Shown here piece after piece: positions 47,801 through 56,346 of a DNA stretch of 64,000 bases. The translations under genes were made by a program, and so were the position numbers. The notes under the pieces were generated by a model, which was not told where the DNA came from, did no database searches, and was given only the letters and a program-made list of their open reading frames with translations. The stretch's first letter is position 1. Each line of letters starts with the position of its first letter. The stretch is taken from positions 3,197,490 to 3,261,489 of the forward strand of contig NZ_SJPP01000001.1 in NCBI RefSeq assembly GCF_007860075.1, given 5' to 3'. This DNA comes from Symmachiella macrocystis. Lineage in GTDB: Bacteria > Planctomycetota > Planctomycetia > Planctomycetales > Planctomycetaceae.

Positions 47801-47897
47801 CGGCAGGAGAATAACCTTGCCCGCTCGCCGCCGGAGCGTAGATCACAAGTCCGAGCAACAGAGTCAAGCAGACCACACCGCGGTTCATCTCCAACAT
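44862..47897 (-). CDS. PVC-type haem-binding dehydrogenase-like protein with HEAT repeats
   Basis: A 1011-residue exported protein (signal peptide ends near ASGQGY; start M1 or M4). A PQQ/sorbosone-dehydrogenase-like beta-propeller (about 40-400) includes a calcium-type loop DTDGDGHADK and LTFGPDGWLYGLNG. A helical HEAT-like region (about 405-840) follows. The C-terminal cytochrome c domain has CATCH at 889-893, GGKIGPDLTKANR and DPSAVIRKEYLSYV. This domain order is the common PVC single-haem type. It is likely a periplasmic sugar or alcohol oxidase passing electrons to its haem; the substrate is unknown. Confidence 0.88.
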   Translation of the reverse strand: MLEMNRGVVCLTLLLGLVIYAPAASGQGYSPADAAGKMTVSDGLEIQVFASEPEIRQPIFVKCDDRGRLWTIQYLQYPNPAGLKRVKVDRWSRTVYDRVPKPPPHGPRGADKITILEDTDGDGHADKSRDFVDGLNLCTGVAFGQGGVFVLQVPYLLFYPDKNRDDVPDADPEVLLTGFGMEDAQSLANHLTFGPDGWLYGLNGSTTTCNIRGIEFQQGVWRYHPVTKEFELFAEGGGNLYGLTFDADGNLFYSSNGGLFWHAVQGGYYQKSFGKHGPLHNLYTYGYFAHTQNSGVTGTPTTGGTIYLGDTFPNRFRGAFLCGNFLGHSASWWKVTPRQTTVAAEHGGLLFDSHDTWFGPTDLALGPDGAMYFADFHDQRTAHPDPDANWDRSNGRIYKLQATDAKPTPPINLAELSSNELVDLLSHPNGWYGQRARVLLAERRDASTWPRLREIALTQDNGRYALQGLWALHVSGGLDDEFAAQLLAHPYEYVRAWTVRLLGDAKSVSEPMAKLLIALAETEPSPIVRSQLACTAKRLPTATALPIVQAILNRNLDNDDLRIPLLLWWAVESKAVTDADQVLEQFAHADAWNVVANQPILRNLIRRYAAEGTPAGYAAGLQLLQNTPSQDLAEAHKALGQGLSERAGGLGGIGHGGLYAQFAAGGNDAAERARRTFVEPSPELKQYILGIWRKNQQDRDALTLALRAGVEEAHQYLLETTMQAAADDPQLISLLSLLQEFGREDCEAVVLQRLTDDQPDDVWAAAIQVLNRFGSAEYIDALFEQYATLPAPLQSQVRDVLLARHDSARRLLALVEKGSISPESLPVDQLRRVALYEDEELDAIVRKHWGNIQPGTAEEKLAQMRRFNNDLRAASGNPTAGAELFKKHCATCHTLFNEGGKIGPDLTKANRNDLAALLANIVDPSAVIRKEYLSYVLETTNGQVMTGILAEQDAATMTLVDAKDKRTKVPRNQIEALHESATSLMPENLLQQLSPQQRRDLFAYLQGNAKP

Positions 47898-48076
47898 CTT
47901 CCAGTGCCTCTCCGCATCCAGACTATAAAAACCGGTCCTCTAACGAGTATTATTAGATGAAAGGCCCGTCACAAGCCCATCGGAGAATTCCGCCGTCGGC
48001 GTGTGACGTAGGGATTCTGAACTTCCTCGTACCTGCCGTGGGCGGGGCGAAATTAAATATCGAGAGAGTTGAGTGG

Positions 48077-48943
48077 ATGTTGGAAACGATACCGATCGGT
48101 CTAGCGAGCGAGGTTCCGCTCGGAGCGAGCAAGATTTTTGAATCGGACGGTCGCCGCGTGGCGGTTTTCAATCTTGACGGCCAATTTCATGCCATCGACA
48201 ACACCTGCCCCCATCGCGGTGCATCGCTGGCTGTGGGTCACCTGTCGGGGACAATTGTTTCCTGTCCGCTGCATGGCTGGGAATTTGATGTCATCACCGG
48301 CGATTGCACCTCGCATGCAGGCAACCCGGTCGAGCGGTTCGAGGTCCATGTTGAAGCGGGCGAGCTGCGAATCGAAATTCCTCCGGCCGTCGAACCCCCG
48401 CCGGTCAAGGACGATGGCGTGCATCGTTATCTCATCCGTTACGGCGCGCTGGGTTGGGTCGCTTGGTTCGGTTCGATTGAAACGGTGGAATGTCGCCACA
48501 AAGACCGGGTCGTAGTAAATACCTCACGCGGTTTGGAACTCGGAGAAGTTCTGTCGAGCCCGTTGGACGGACGCCGTCCTCTTTCCGTCAACGCCGAAAA
48601 ACCAACCGGCGAAGTGCTACGCCGCGCGAGCGACGATGATCTGGCGCAAGTCAAACTGATGTCTGCTGAACCCCCCGGATTGTTGGATGCCTGCGAGCAA
48701 TTGTTGGCCGCACACGACCCCACGGTGGATGTCGTCGACTTCGAGTTTCTGTTCGATGGCGAGACGGTTGTGCTGTATTTCTTGGGAGAGCAACTCCCCG
48801 AGTTGGAAACCATCGGCGAGCAACTCTCGAAGCAATTCCATTTCGAGGTCCGCTTTTTCCCGCTCGTCGAACCTCCGCCACAAGCGGGAGGTTGCGGCTC
48901 CGGAGGCTGCGGTTCGGGCGGTTGCGGCTCAGGCCACGAGTAG
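48077..48943 (+). CDS. Rieske [2Fe-2S] domain fused to a PSP1 (RicT-like) domain and a Cys-Gly tail
   Basis: A 288-residue soluble protein. Start 48077 is chosen because the Rieske fold begins at once; the frame is open to 47957. Residues 1-105 are a Rieske ferredoxin with ligands Cys44/His46 (CPHRG) and Cys63/His66 (CPLHGW). Residues about 115-262 match a PSP1 C-terminal domain: VVVNTSRGLELGEVLSSPL, GEVLRRASDDDL, VDVVDFEFLFDGETVVLYF and FHFEVRFF. The end is three GGCGSG repeats (271-286) with three Cys. PSP1 includes Bacillus RicT, part of an iron-sulfur complex that aids RNA processing. The joint use of two Fe-S-linked modules suggests a redox regulator; this is inference. Confidence 0.87.
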   Translation: MLETIPIGLASEVPLGASKIFESDGRRVAVFNLDGQFHAIDNTCPHRGASLAVGHLSGTIVSCPLHGWEFDVITGDCTSHAGNPVERFEVHVEAGELRIEIPPAVEPPPVKDDGVHRYLIRYGALGWVAWFGSIETVECRHKDRVVVNTSRGLELGEVLSSPLDGRRPLSVNAEKPTGEVLRRASDDDLAQVKLMSAEPPGLLDACEQLLAAHDPTVDVVDFEFLFDGETVVLYFLGEQLPELETIGEQLSKQFHFEVRFFPLVEPPPQAGGCGSGGCGSGGCGSGHE

Positions 48944-48953
48944 GGCAGGCTTC

Positions 48954-50642
48954 TCACAATCGGAACAACGCAGCGACACGTACGTCGTCGATCCGTAATT
49001 CCCAAAGCGGCTGGCCCTGTAAAAACAACCGCCCCAGGTTTCCGCTGCGAGGGTCCAGCAAGCGTCCTAGTCGTCCATAAAGCAGCAGATACTGGGCTTG
49101 ATCGGGGCCGACAATCGTGATGTCCTGCCGCAGGTCGCCCCACTCTTGCAGCTGTTCGAGTCCGAAGTGTTCCGGAAAGACCCACAGCTTGGCCCCTTGC
49201 GGCAGTTGCAGTTGCATCTCCGCCCAGGCCGTTTTGTTCATCGCTGCCCACCAATAATCAATTTCAAATTGCGGGCGTTTGAGATTCCCCGGCAAGGAGC
49301 TCACCTCCTGCGGCGTGGCCGCACCGTGCAGTCCGCCGACTGCCAGGTTGTAATACGAAAGCTGCCCCGGATGCATCCGCCACAGCGGCCAAACGGCTAC
49401 GGCTGCCAGCGCGGCGATTGCCGCCCACTCCCAGCGCGAACGCGTCGAGTCTGTGGATTGGTCTGTCCGCCGTAGCCATCGGTCACTGAGTGTTTGGAAT
49501 CCATAAGCGGAGATCAGCGCCAAAAAGAAAAATGATGCGCGATACAGCCGCACGCCGTCATGAGCCGGGGTCGAGGGAAGCATGACGATCAACGGCAGCA
49601 CCACGCTGCTGCCGACCCACAGCCCCAACAGGTCCGAAGTGCGTTCGCGGCGCAGCCAATGCACCAATCCGCCCGCAGCTAAAACCAAGATCCAAATCGG
49701 CGTGGTGACCAACGGCAATACGATCACGCTGTGCCAGGGAACCGGCGGCATGCCGGTCATTTGATAGACGTCGCCCAGGTAAAAGGCATCGATCTGCCAA
49801 CCGTTTTCCTCTTGCCGCAACAGAGCGATGTAATCAAAAAACCCGCCAACGGGATTGGACCACCACAGGGGAATCAGCAAGAGCGCCGTCAACGGTGTCA
49901 CGGTGGCCAAACAGACTGCCGCGCGCCACAGTCCTCGCCGGTGATAGAACAGACCCCACACACAAAACCACGGCAGCGCAAACCAAAACGTCGGTTTGGT
50001 CATCATGCCCACGCCGCAAAACAGGGCAAACCCAATCGGCCACCGCCAATTCTCGCGGCTGTAGTACAGTGCCCAGGCGGCCAAGACCCAGAAGCAGCCC
50101 ACGAGCGTATCGATGTTCAAAAAATGCGCATTGGCAAACAGTCGCGGTGTGCCGAGCAGTGCGAGCACGGCAATCAGGGCGGCGCCGTACGACAACTCCC
50201 GCCGTATCCATTGAAACACCACGCCACACGTGATGGCAAAAACAATCACGTTCCCCCAACGATAAGCCGCCGGGGCGGAATCGAACTGGCCAACGGTGAC
50301 GTAGCCCAATGCGGCAATCAGCGTTGTGGCTGGAAGATTCTTGCTGTCGCTCCGCGCAAAGTAAATCCCTTCCCGCAATCGCTCCTCCTCAAACGCAACC
50401 GACGGTCCCTGCCGAAACAAATCAGCCGTCCAATCGATGAAACGATGCGTGTTGAGAATGTAGATCGGTTCATCGGTCGTCAGACCGTAGTCGCGCACCG
50501 TGATCCCCATCAGCAGTAACACAACAATCGACACCACGATTCCGCCTATGGGGAGGCGCTGCAGCAACGGCGGACGTGTTCCTGCGGTCTGGGCAGCGAC
50601 GGCGGGTTGAGTCGTGGCTACGTTGTCATCCGGGGCCGCCAT
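48954..50642 (-). CDS. Membrane glycosyltransferase (GT39/ArnT-like)
   Basis: A 562-residue protein with about eleven membrane helices and a C-terminal extracytoplasmic domain. The early loop GLTTDEPIYILNT holds the Asp-Glu pair typical of dolichyl/polyprenyl-phosphate-dependent mannosyl- or arabinosyltransferases. The start at 50642 (MAAPDDNVATTQ) has GGGA about 11 bases upstream; the longer frame starts at 50693. It would transfer a sugar from a lipid carrier to an acceptor outside the cytoplasm. Donor and acceptor are unknown. It is convergent with the Rieske-PSP1 gene. Confidence 0.82.
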   Translation of the reverse strand: MAAPDDNVATTQPAVAAQTAGTRPPLLQRLPIGGIVVSIVVLLLMGITVRDYGLTTDEPIYILNTHRFIDWTADLFRQGPSVAFEEERLREGIYFARSDSKNLPATTLIAALGYVTVGQFDSAPAAYRWGNVIVFAITCGVVFQWIRRELSYGAALIAVLALLGTPRLFANAHFLNIDTLVGCFWVLAAWALYYSRENWRWPIGFALFCGVGMMTKPTFWFALPWFCVWGLFYHRRGLWRAAVCLATVTPLTALLLIPLWWSNPVGGFFDYIALLRQEENGWQIDAFYLGDVYQMTGMPPVPWHSVIVLPLVTTPIWILVLAAGGLVHWLRRERTSDLLGLWVGSSVVLPLIVMLPSTPAHDGVRLYRASFFFLALISAYGFQTLSDRWLRRTDQSTDSTRSRWEWAAIAALAAVAVWPLWRMHPGQLSYYNLAVGGLHGAATPQEVSSLPGNLKRPQFEIDYWWAAMNKTAWAEMQLQLPQGAKLWVFPEHFGLEQLQEWGDLRQDITIVGPDQAQYLLLYGRLGRLLDPRSGNLGRLFLQGQPLWELRIDDVRVAALFRL

Positions 50643-50707
50643 GCGGATGTGTCCCGTTATGGAGTGAAATTCAATGCGAATGTGGGATGCCAATCCCAGA
50701 GACGATG

Positions 50708-51826
50708 TTACCGGCCGCTGATGGGGAGGAAGCGTTGCCCGGTTGGTCCGGTGTAGCGACTGCGTGGACGAATCAGTCGGTTATTGGCCGTTTGCTCGAT
50801 GGCATGTGCCGCCCAGCCGGAGACGCGACTGGCGACAAACAGGGGCGTATACAATTCGACATCCAAGCCGAGATAGTGATACAGCCGCGCGCTGGGCCAA
50901 TCGAGATTCGGAGGAAGTCCTTTCTCCTCCACAACAATCCCTTCAATCACGTCGGCCATTTTTTCCAATTCCAGGTTGCGCGTTTTCTCAGCCAATTCCC
51001 CGCAGTAACGTTTCAAAATCACAGCCCGCGGGTCACCCGTTTTATAGACGCGGTGTCCGAATCCCATAATGCGACGTTTCTTCGCCAGCGCATCACGGAT
51101 CCAATCTTCAGCGTTATCCGGAGACCCAACTTCCTCCAGGACTTCCATCACCCGTTCATTGGCACCGCCATGCAGCGGACCTTTGAGCGCCCCGACCGCC
51201 GCAACGATGGCCGAATAAATATCGGACTGCGTCGAGGTCACGACCCGCGCCGTGAATGTCGATGCGTTGAACTCATGTTCGGCATATAAAATCAGCGAGA
51301 CATCCATGGCCCGCTCCCGCTGTTCCGACGGGCATTTGCCGGTGATCATGTACAGGATGTTGGCGGCGAAGCTGAGGTCGGGATCGGGTTCGATCAAGTC
51401 CATTCCCAGACTCATGCGATACCGCGCCGCGATCAGAATGGGAATCTGCGCTAACATGCGGACCGCTTTGGCGATGTTGCCCCCTTCGGAATCATCGTCG
51501 AGTTGCGGGTCGAAATGCGAGATTGCGCTGATTCCGGTTCGCAACACGTCCATCGCCCCGACGTGCAGCGGAATCTGCCGCAAAAACTCGATGATCGAGT
51601 CGTCGACTTCCGCCGATTCGGAATAGATGGCCAGAAAGTCCGCCAACTCTTCTTCCGAGGGGAGTTTGCCGTGCAGTAAGAGATAAGCGACTTCGAGAAA
51701 CGTGGAGTGCTCGGCGAGGTCGGCGATCGAATAACCGCGGTATTGCAATCCCCCTTCAATCGTCGAGATCGCAGTTTCGCCGGCAATCACGCCTTCCAGT
51801 CCGGGATGATAAGCTTCGGTTGTCAT
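50708..51826 (-). CDS. gltA: Citrate synthase
   Basis: A 372-residue enzyme of the short citrate/2-methylcitrate synthase type that condenses oxaloacetate and acetyl-CoA. Motifs are GLEGVIAGETAISTIEG at the start, LILYAEHEFNASTFTARV (catalytic His), PLHGGANERVMEVLEE and GFGHRVYKTGDPRA. The start at 51826 (MTTEAYHPGL) is taken because the upstream frame has no family resemblance. No other TCA-cycle gene is adjacent, and no clear ribosome-binding site was seen. Confidence 0.93.
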   Translation of the reverse strand: MTTEAYHPGLEGVIAGETAISTIEGGLQYRGYSIADLAEHSTFLEVAYLLLHGKLPSEEELADFLAIYSESAEVDDSIIEFLRQIPLHVGAMDVLRTGISAISHFDPQLDDDSEGGNIAKAVRMLAQIPILIAARYRMSLGMDLIEPDPDLSFAANILYMITGKCPSEQRERAMDVSLILYAEHEFNASTFTARVVTSTQSDIYSAIVAAVGALKGPLHGGANERVMEVLEEVGSPDNAEDWIRDALAKKRRIMGFGHRVYKTGDPRAVILKRYCGELAEKTRNLELEKMADVIEGIVVEEKGLPPNLDWPSARLYHYLGLDVELYTPLFVASRVSGWAAHAIEQTANNRLIRPRSRYTGPTGQRFLPISGR

Positions 51827-52002
51827 GGTATCGCATGGAATGAATGAGGGAAGAAGTGCAGAGGTTTCGTGCGGAGATTTCCGCCTTGCCACGTTATACC
51901 AAACAATTCGGCCCTCGGCGACGGATACCGTCATTGCCGTGCCGTCGGTATCCCGTCACAATGACAGGACTGACACAGCACATTGGCGTTAAGGATTCAT
52001 CT

Positions 52003-52839
52003 ATGCGGGCAATTGTTTCTTGTTTGACGAACAGTTACGGACGCTTCGGAGCGCGGGGCGCGATTGAAAACATCCAGGCTGCTGGGTTGGAATACCTCGA
52101 ACTGCCGATCCGCACCGCCGGGGCAAAATCGATTTTCGGCGATGAGCCACTAGTAACAACCGAGACGAGCACGGCGGATTTAACAGCTGTCCAAAGTCTG
52201 CTCAGCGATCATGGTGTCAAACTGGCCAGCTGCAATATCACCAGCGGCAACCCACTGCAGCGTGATGTCGTCGATATCACAAAACACAAACTTGGCATCG
52301 CCGCCGAGTTCGGCGTGAAACTCGTTGTCGGGGGCGCGGGAGAAGCGGAGGGTGCTGAACAACTTTCGCAGCTTTACACGCATCTCCGTGAGATCGGCGA
52401 TTGCGCGGCGACGCACGGCATCACTTATTGTTTCGAGACGCATCCGGGAATCTGTGTGAATCATCGCTATATGCTGCAAACCATGGAGGAGCTGCAGCAC
52501 CCCAATCTGCGGATCAACTTCGATACCGGCAACATGTTGTACTACAACGAAAACATCTTCGTTGAAGTCGGATTGGCCAAGGTCTCCCACTACGTCAAAC
52601 ACCTGCACCTGAAGGACAGCCAGGGAAATCCAGGCGAATGGTATTTTCCGGCACTTGGGTCTGGAGGGGCGGTTGATTTCTTGCAGGTGCTGCACATCAT
52701 GCGCGGCTGCGGATTCACAGGACCCTACAGTTTAGAACTGGAAGGCATTCGCGGCGAACCGGAGCTTTCTCTCGCTGAGACGCAGCAACGAATCATCGAC
52801 AGCGTCGATACGCTCAAATCGTGCGGTTACTTTGATTGA
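52003..52839 (+). CDS. Sugar phosphate isomerase/epimerase-type TIM-barrel protein
   Basis: A 278-residue AP-endonuclease-2/xylose-isomerase-like TIM barrel. The start at 52003 (MRAIVSCLTNSYGRFG) has AAGGA eight bases upstream; longer frames begin at 51844 and 51961. Likely metal ligands lie in CFETHPGICVNHRYM, RINFDTGNMLYYNEN, HLHLKDSQG and SLELEGIRGEP. Members isomerise sugars, inositols or hydroxypyruvate. The substrate is unknown. It is divergent from citrate synthase. Confidence 0.85.
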   Translation: MRAIVSCLTNSYGRFGARGAIENIQAAGLEYLELPIRTAGAKSIFGDEPLVTTETSTADLTAVQSLLSDHGVKLASCNITSGNPLQRDVVDITKHKLGIAAEFGVKLVVGGAGEAEGAEQLSQLYTHLREIGDCAATHGITYCFETHPGICVNHRYMLQTMEELQHPNLRINFDTGNMLYYNENIFVEVGLAKVSHYVKHLHLKDSQGNPGEWYFPALGSGGAVDFLQVLHIMRGCGFTGPYSLELEGIRGEPELSLAETQQRIIDSVDTLKSCGYFD

Positions 52840-53098
52840 CCGTCGTGCATGCGACTTGAGAATAGGCAAGGTTCGCCGACCAGCTAGACGACGCAGGGGT
52901 TTCGGGTTTTAGGGATCGTGCGGCGCGTAGAACGAACCATTCGCTGAGCGGTGCCATGTGCTGAGCTTGCCCTGTGTCTCAAATTCTAGTTGTGCCGATT
53001 TTGACAGACACGCAAAGTGATTTGGCTTTGCGGAATAACAGGCAGCTGCCCGGTCGACGCGGTAGAACAGCACATGGTTGGTAGGATGGATACTGCAC

Positions 53099-53740
53099 AT
53101 GACTCCTTCGCGCATCTTAAAACTTTTGGGACTCCTGATCGTACTCGCCCCCTGCGCCGGGTGTTGCTGCCACCCCAAGAAGGGTATCACGTTGCGCGGA
53201 GGATTGGATTTCCGCGAATGCAAAAAACCGTCGGGATTTGTGGAACTTGTTGAAACCGGTTGGGATGAACGCCGCCGAGTGCAGGACTTGCGCTGGTTGG
53301 AAAACACGGACTATGCGGAGTCGACCACGCCCTCGGTTCCCACTTCTTCGTCACCAACAAAGCCGGCGCAATCTTATTCACAACCCACAACGACTATCCC
53401 CAAAGTCAATCAGCCTCCCCAGTCGGGTGTCCCCCCGATGCCCGAGGAACTTCCGCCCCCGCCCCCGGTATCTACTCCTCCTGTGCCGGCTCCGGAGCCT
53501 GAAGCGGAACCCAAATTGTCGCCGCAGTTGAATGAGCAGTTCGAAATGGACCTGGAGTTCGACGAGTCGGTCTCCTTGCCCGCGGACTATAGCGACGAAG
53601 AGGATTATCAACGCATGATCGAGTTGTCGGGATACGAACGCCCCGTTCGTTCGGTCTCGAATCGCCCCACACAAGCTCAACCGTCGCCGCGGCAACCCGC
53701 AGCGTCTCGATCGGGCGGATGGCTGTGGTCCAAGCCGTAG
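53099..53740 (+). CDS. Proline-rich putative lipoprotein
   Basis: A 213-residue protein starting MTPSRILKLLGLLIVLAPCA with Cys residues (CAGCCC) after the hydrophobic stretch, consistent with a lipoprotein, although the lipobox is imperfect. A conserved-looking N-terminal part (GLDFRECKKPSGFVELVETG) is followed by a Pro/Ser/Glu-rich disordered region (about 80-150) and an acidic C-terminal part. An upstream ATG at 53078 is an alternative start. AGGATGG precedes the chosen ATG. No family is recognised. Confidence 0.6.
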   Translation: MTPSRILKLLGLLIVLAPCAGCCCHPKKGITLRGGLDFRECKKPSGFVELVETGWDERRRVQDLRWLENTDYAESTTPSVPTSSSPTKPAQSYSQPTTTIPKVNQPPQSGVPPMPEELPPPPPVSTPPVPAPEPEAEPKLSPQLNEQFEMDLEFDESVSLPADYSDEEDYQRMIELSGYERPVRSVSNRPTQAQPSPRQPAASRSGGWLWSKP

Positions 53741-53800
53741 TGCGAAGCACGCGTGCCGGGATCGATGGCTCAATTGAGGCGCTGGTGCTCTGTCGGTCGC

Positions 53801-55081
53801 CTACGGGGCGTCAGTCAGCTGGGCGAGGTCCTCGAAAAAGCGGGGATACGTTTTCGCAGTGCAGCCCGGGTCCGCAATTTGAATGCCGGGCGATTTGAGG
53901 CCCGTGATCGCGAAACTCATTGCCATGCGATGATCGTCGTAGGTTTCAATCGTTGCCGGGTGTAACGGACCAGGGTGGATCATCAGCCCGTCGTCGAATT
54001 CGTCGACTCGCACGCCCAGCCGCCGCAATTCGATGACCAGGGCGGAAATTCGATCCGTCTCTTTGTGCCGCATATGGGCGACATTGCGAATCCGTGTCGG
54101 CCCCTCGGCGAACGGCGCGATGGCTGCCAATGTCTGGGCTGTGTCGCTGATCGCGTTCATGTCGATGTCGATCCCTCGCAACGCTCCGCCACGCACGGAG
54201 ATGCTGTCGCTGCCATCGATCACTGTACAGCCCATTTCCGCCAACGCATCGACAAACCGCACGTCCCCCTGCAGTGCGTCTCGGGTTAAACCTTGCACCG
54301 TAATCTCTCCCCCCGTGACGGCCGCGGCGGCGAAGAAGTAACTGGCGGCCGAAGCATCCGGTTCAATCGCGTAACGTGTCGGCGCGTAGCATTGCGGTTC
54401 GATTGTAAATCGCGTGTACGAATCATATTCGACTTCGACACCAAATTGTCGCATCACGGCCAACGTCATTTCGACGTAGGGCACGGAGACCAATGTGCCG
54501 GCGACTTGAATATCCACACGATTTGCCGCCGTGGGGGCTGCCATTAACACGGCACTGAGAAATTGGCTCGAGATACTACCCGGGACATCGACCGTGCCTC
54601 CCCGCAGACCGTCAGCAACAACGCGTACCGGAGGACAGTCCGTGCCGGCAACCGAAGTGACTTGGCCTCCCAGTTGATTCAAAGCGGCAATCAGATCGCC
54701 AATCGGGCGTTCACGCATGCGCGTCGACCCATCGAGACGAAAATCGCCTTGGCCCGCCGCACAAAGTGCCGTTAGAAATCGAATGCTCGTGCCGCTGTTT
54801 TCCAGCCATAACTCCGCACCACCGGCTGGGACCGTTCCGCCACAGCCTCTCAGACTGACTCTGGCCAGCGACTGATCATGCTGCACTTTAAAACCCAGCC
54901 GCGTCAGGCTTTCGAGCATGACCTGCGTATCTTGGCTGTCTAAAACGCCCGTCAATTCCGAGTCTCCATCGGCCAAAGCGGCCACAATCAAGGCACGGTT
55001 GGTGAGACTCTTGGAACCGGGCGGACGGACAGTCCCCGAGAGTGGTTGTGTGACGTGCGAAATGGGGAGTGGGTCAGACAT
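53801..55081 (-). CDS. aroA: 3-phosphoshikimate 1-carboxyvinyltransferase (EPSP synthase)
   Basis: A 426-residue enzyme of the shikimate pathway that joins phosphoenolpyruvate to shikimate 3-phosphate. Motifs are [66 protein letters not shown] and [11 protein letters not shown]. The SGTSIRF sequence has no Gly-Ala change of the insensitive class; sensitivity to inhibitors cannot be fixed from sequence alone. It is a single gene. Confidence 0.95.
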   Translation of the reverse strand: MSDPLPISHVTQPLSGTVRPPGSKSLTNRALIVAALADGDSELTGVLDSQDTQVMLESLTRLGFKVQHDQSLARVSLRGCGGTVPAGGAELWLENSGTSIRFLTALCAAGQGDFRLDGSTRMRERPIGDLIAALNQLGGQVTSVAGTDCPPVRVVADGLRGGTVDVPGSISSQFLSAVLMAAPTAANRVDIQVAGTLVSVPYVEMTLAVMRQFGVEVEYDSYTRFTIEPQCYAPTRYAIEPDASAASYFFAAAAVTGGEITVQGLTRDALQGDVRFVDALAEMGCTVIDGSDSISVRGGALRGIDIDMNAISDTAQTLAAIAPFAEGPTRIRNVAHMRHKETDRISALVIELRRLGVRVDEFDDGLMIHPGPLHPATIETYDDHRMAMSFAITGLKSPGIQIADPGCTAKTYPRFFEDLAQLTDAP

Positions 55082-55380
55082 AGTCGAATTGTCGTTCAGC
55101 CGCCGTGACTTGGTTGTGAAATGTTGCGTTAGCCATGAGTGTGGGGAATCGCGTGCTTTCCCGGAGATGTATCCCCCAAGCGGTTCTTACTGGGAGGGGA
55201 ATCTCGTAACCCATTATAGGAGCATGCCTTAAAACCCACAATCAAAGCTCGGCTTCCCGGCCAATCGTCGGGAGGGCAATCTTATCAGCCACAACCCGCA
55301 TGATCCTATTTTCCGCATTTCCCCTAATCGGACGTGGCTGCAATTTCCGATGCACAGCGTAGTGAGGATCGATGTTCCTG

Positions 55381-55471
55381 CAAGTCGTTTCAAAACCCTC
55401 TGACGCGTACCGCTGGCACTGATCTGTAAGTCTCGAGAACAAACGCAACCGGGTTTTGAATCGGGTTCTAG
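55381..55471 (+). repeat. 91-bp upstream element, copy D
   Basis: Left arm caagtcgtttcaaaaccc then tctgacg, a 37-base centre with gcactgatctgtaagtc, right arm caaccgggttttgaatc then gggttctag. It lies in the 467-base gap between aroA and the gene at 55549, ending 77 bases before that start and in the same orientation as the other copies. The long frame that begins with TTG at 55456 starts inside the element, so that start is rejected. No other gene is seen in the gap. Confidence 0.85.
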
Positions 55472-55548
55472 GACCGTCCGCAGACAATTGTAGAAATCCA
55501 GAACGCAACAGCCGTCCCTGTTGCCGAAATATTGACGTACGAACTCCC

Positions 55549-56346
55549 ATGAACGACCGCATTATCGCCCTGGTGGCATTTCTAACACTGTTTGCGTGGC
55601 TTTGGTCCACGGAACACAAGAATCGAGAAGAGCGTATCGCTCGCCGCGCTGTTGCCGCATCGCAATTGGCGCTCGACGATGTCGCCCCTTCCACCGTGAG
55701 GATTGTGTCCGTTGCCGAGCAATCCCGCGACGTGTCCTGTTTTTCCGTGGATCTGTTTCACATTGCGTCATTTCCCTCGCCCGACGGCATTTGGCCGGAA
55801 TGCTGCTGCGTTGGGAACTGCCGTGATGCTTTGCGGAACCTCGACTTTGTGTCGGAGCAAATCAGCGCTGCCGAAAACCGGACAGCCACGCCTCAGCGAG
55901 ATTTCAATCTGTTGTTCCTGGAGAGTCAGCATTGGATTTTTGAAAACCTCCGCGCCTTCGAACTCGCCGCCACGACATCAACCCCCGCAGGTAAGCACAC
56001 GGCCGCGGGCGACGTTGAGTCCTATCCCACCGGCGCCTGCTTCGAATCGATGCGGGCATCCGCGCCCACTCAATCTGCCGAGCCGCAAGTCATGCAATGG
56101 GGGCCATGGCTGGACGATGTCCGCAACAGTGCGACGCAGTATTGGGCTGAGCAGCGGCAGGGGCTGATGGCACGCGTAGAACAACGCCGGGCGCGAGCGG
56201 ACGACAGCCGCAGCCGCGCCCGGCGTCTCGTCAACTCGCTGACATCAGAAATCGAAGCGTTCGGCATTCGCTGGATGGATCGCTTGGTTCCCGCTCCGGA
56301 ACAAGACGAAATCACCTTGCCTGAGCCCGTCGGTCGCTTACTGTAA
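55549..56346 (+). CDS. Hypothetical membrane-anchored protein
   Basis: A 265-residue protein. Start 55549 (MNDRIIALVAFLTLFAWLWS) gives a single N-terminal membrane helix or signal anchor. A cluster of Cys residues lies near the middle of the first half (PECCCVGNCRDALRNLD). The C-terminal half is rich in Arg and Ala and probably helical (QQRRARADDSRSRARRLVN). No family is recognised. It overlaps the convergent SDR gene by nine bases. The 91-bp element copy D lies upstream. Confidence 0.65.
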   Translation: MNDRIIALVAFLTLFAWLWSTEHKNREERIARRAVAASQLALDDVAPSTVRIVSVAEQSRDVSCFSVDLFHIASFPSPDGIWPECCCVGNCRDALRNLDFVSEQISAAENRTATPQRDFNLLFLESQHWIFENLRAFELAATTSTPAGKHTAAGDVESYPTGACFESMRASAPTQSAEPQVMQWGPWLDDVRNSATQYWAEQRQGLMARVEQRRARADDSRSRARRLVNSLTSEIEAFGIRWMDRLVPAPEQDEITLPEPVGRLL

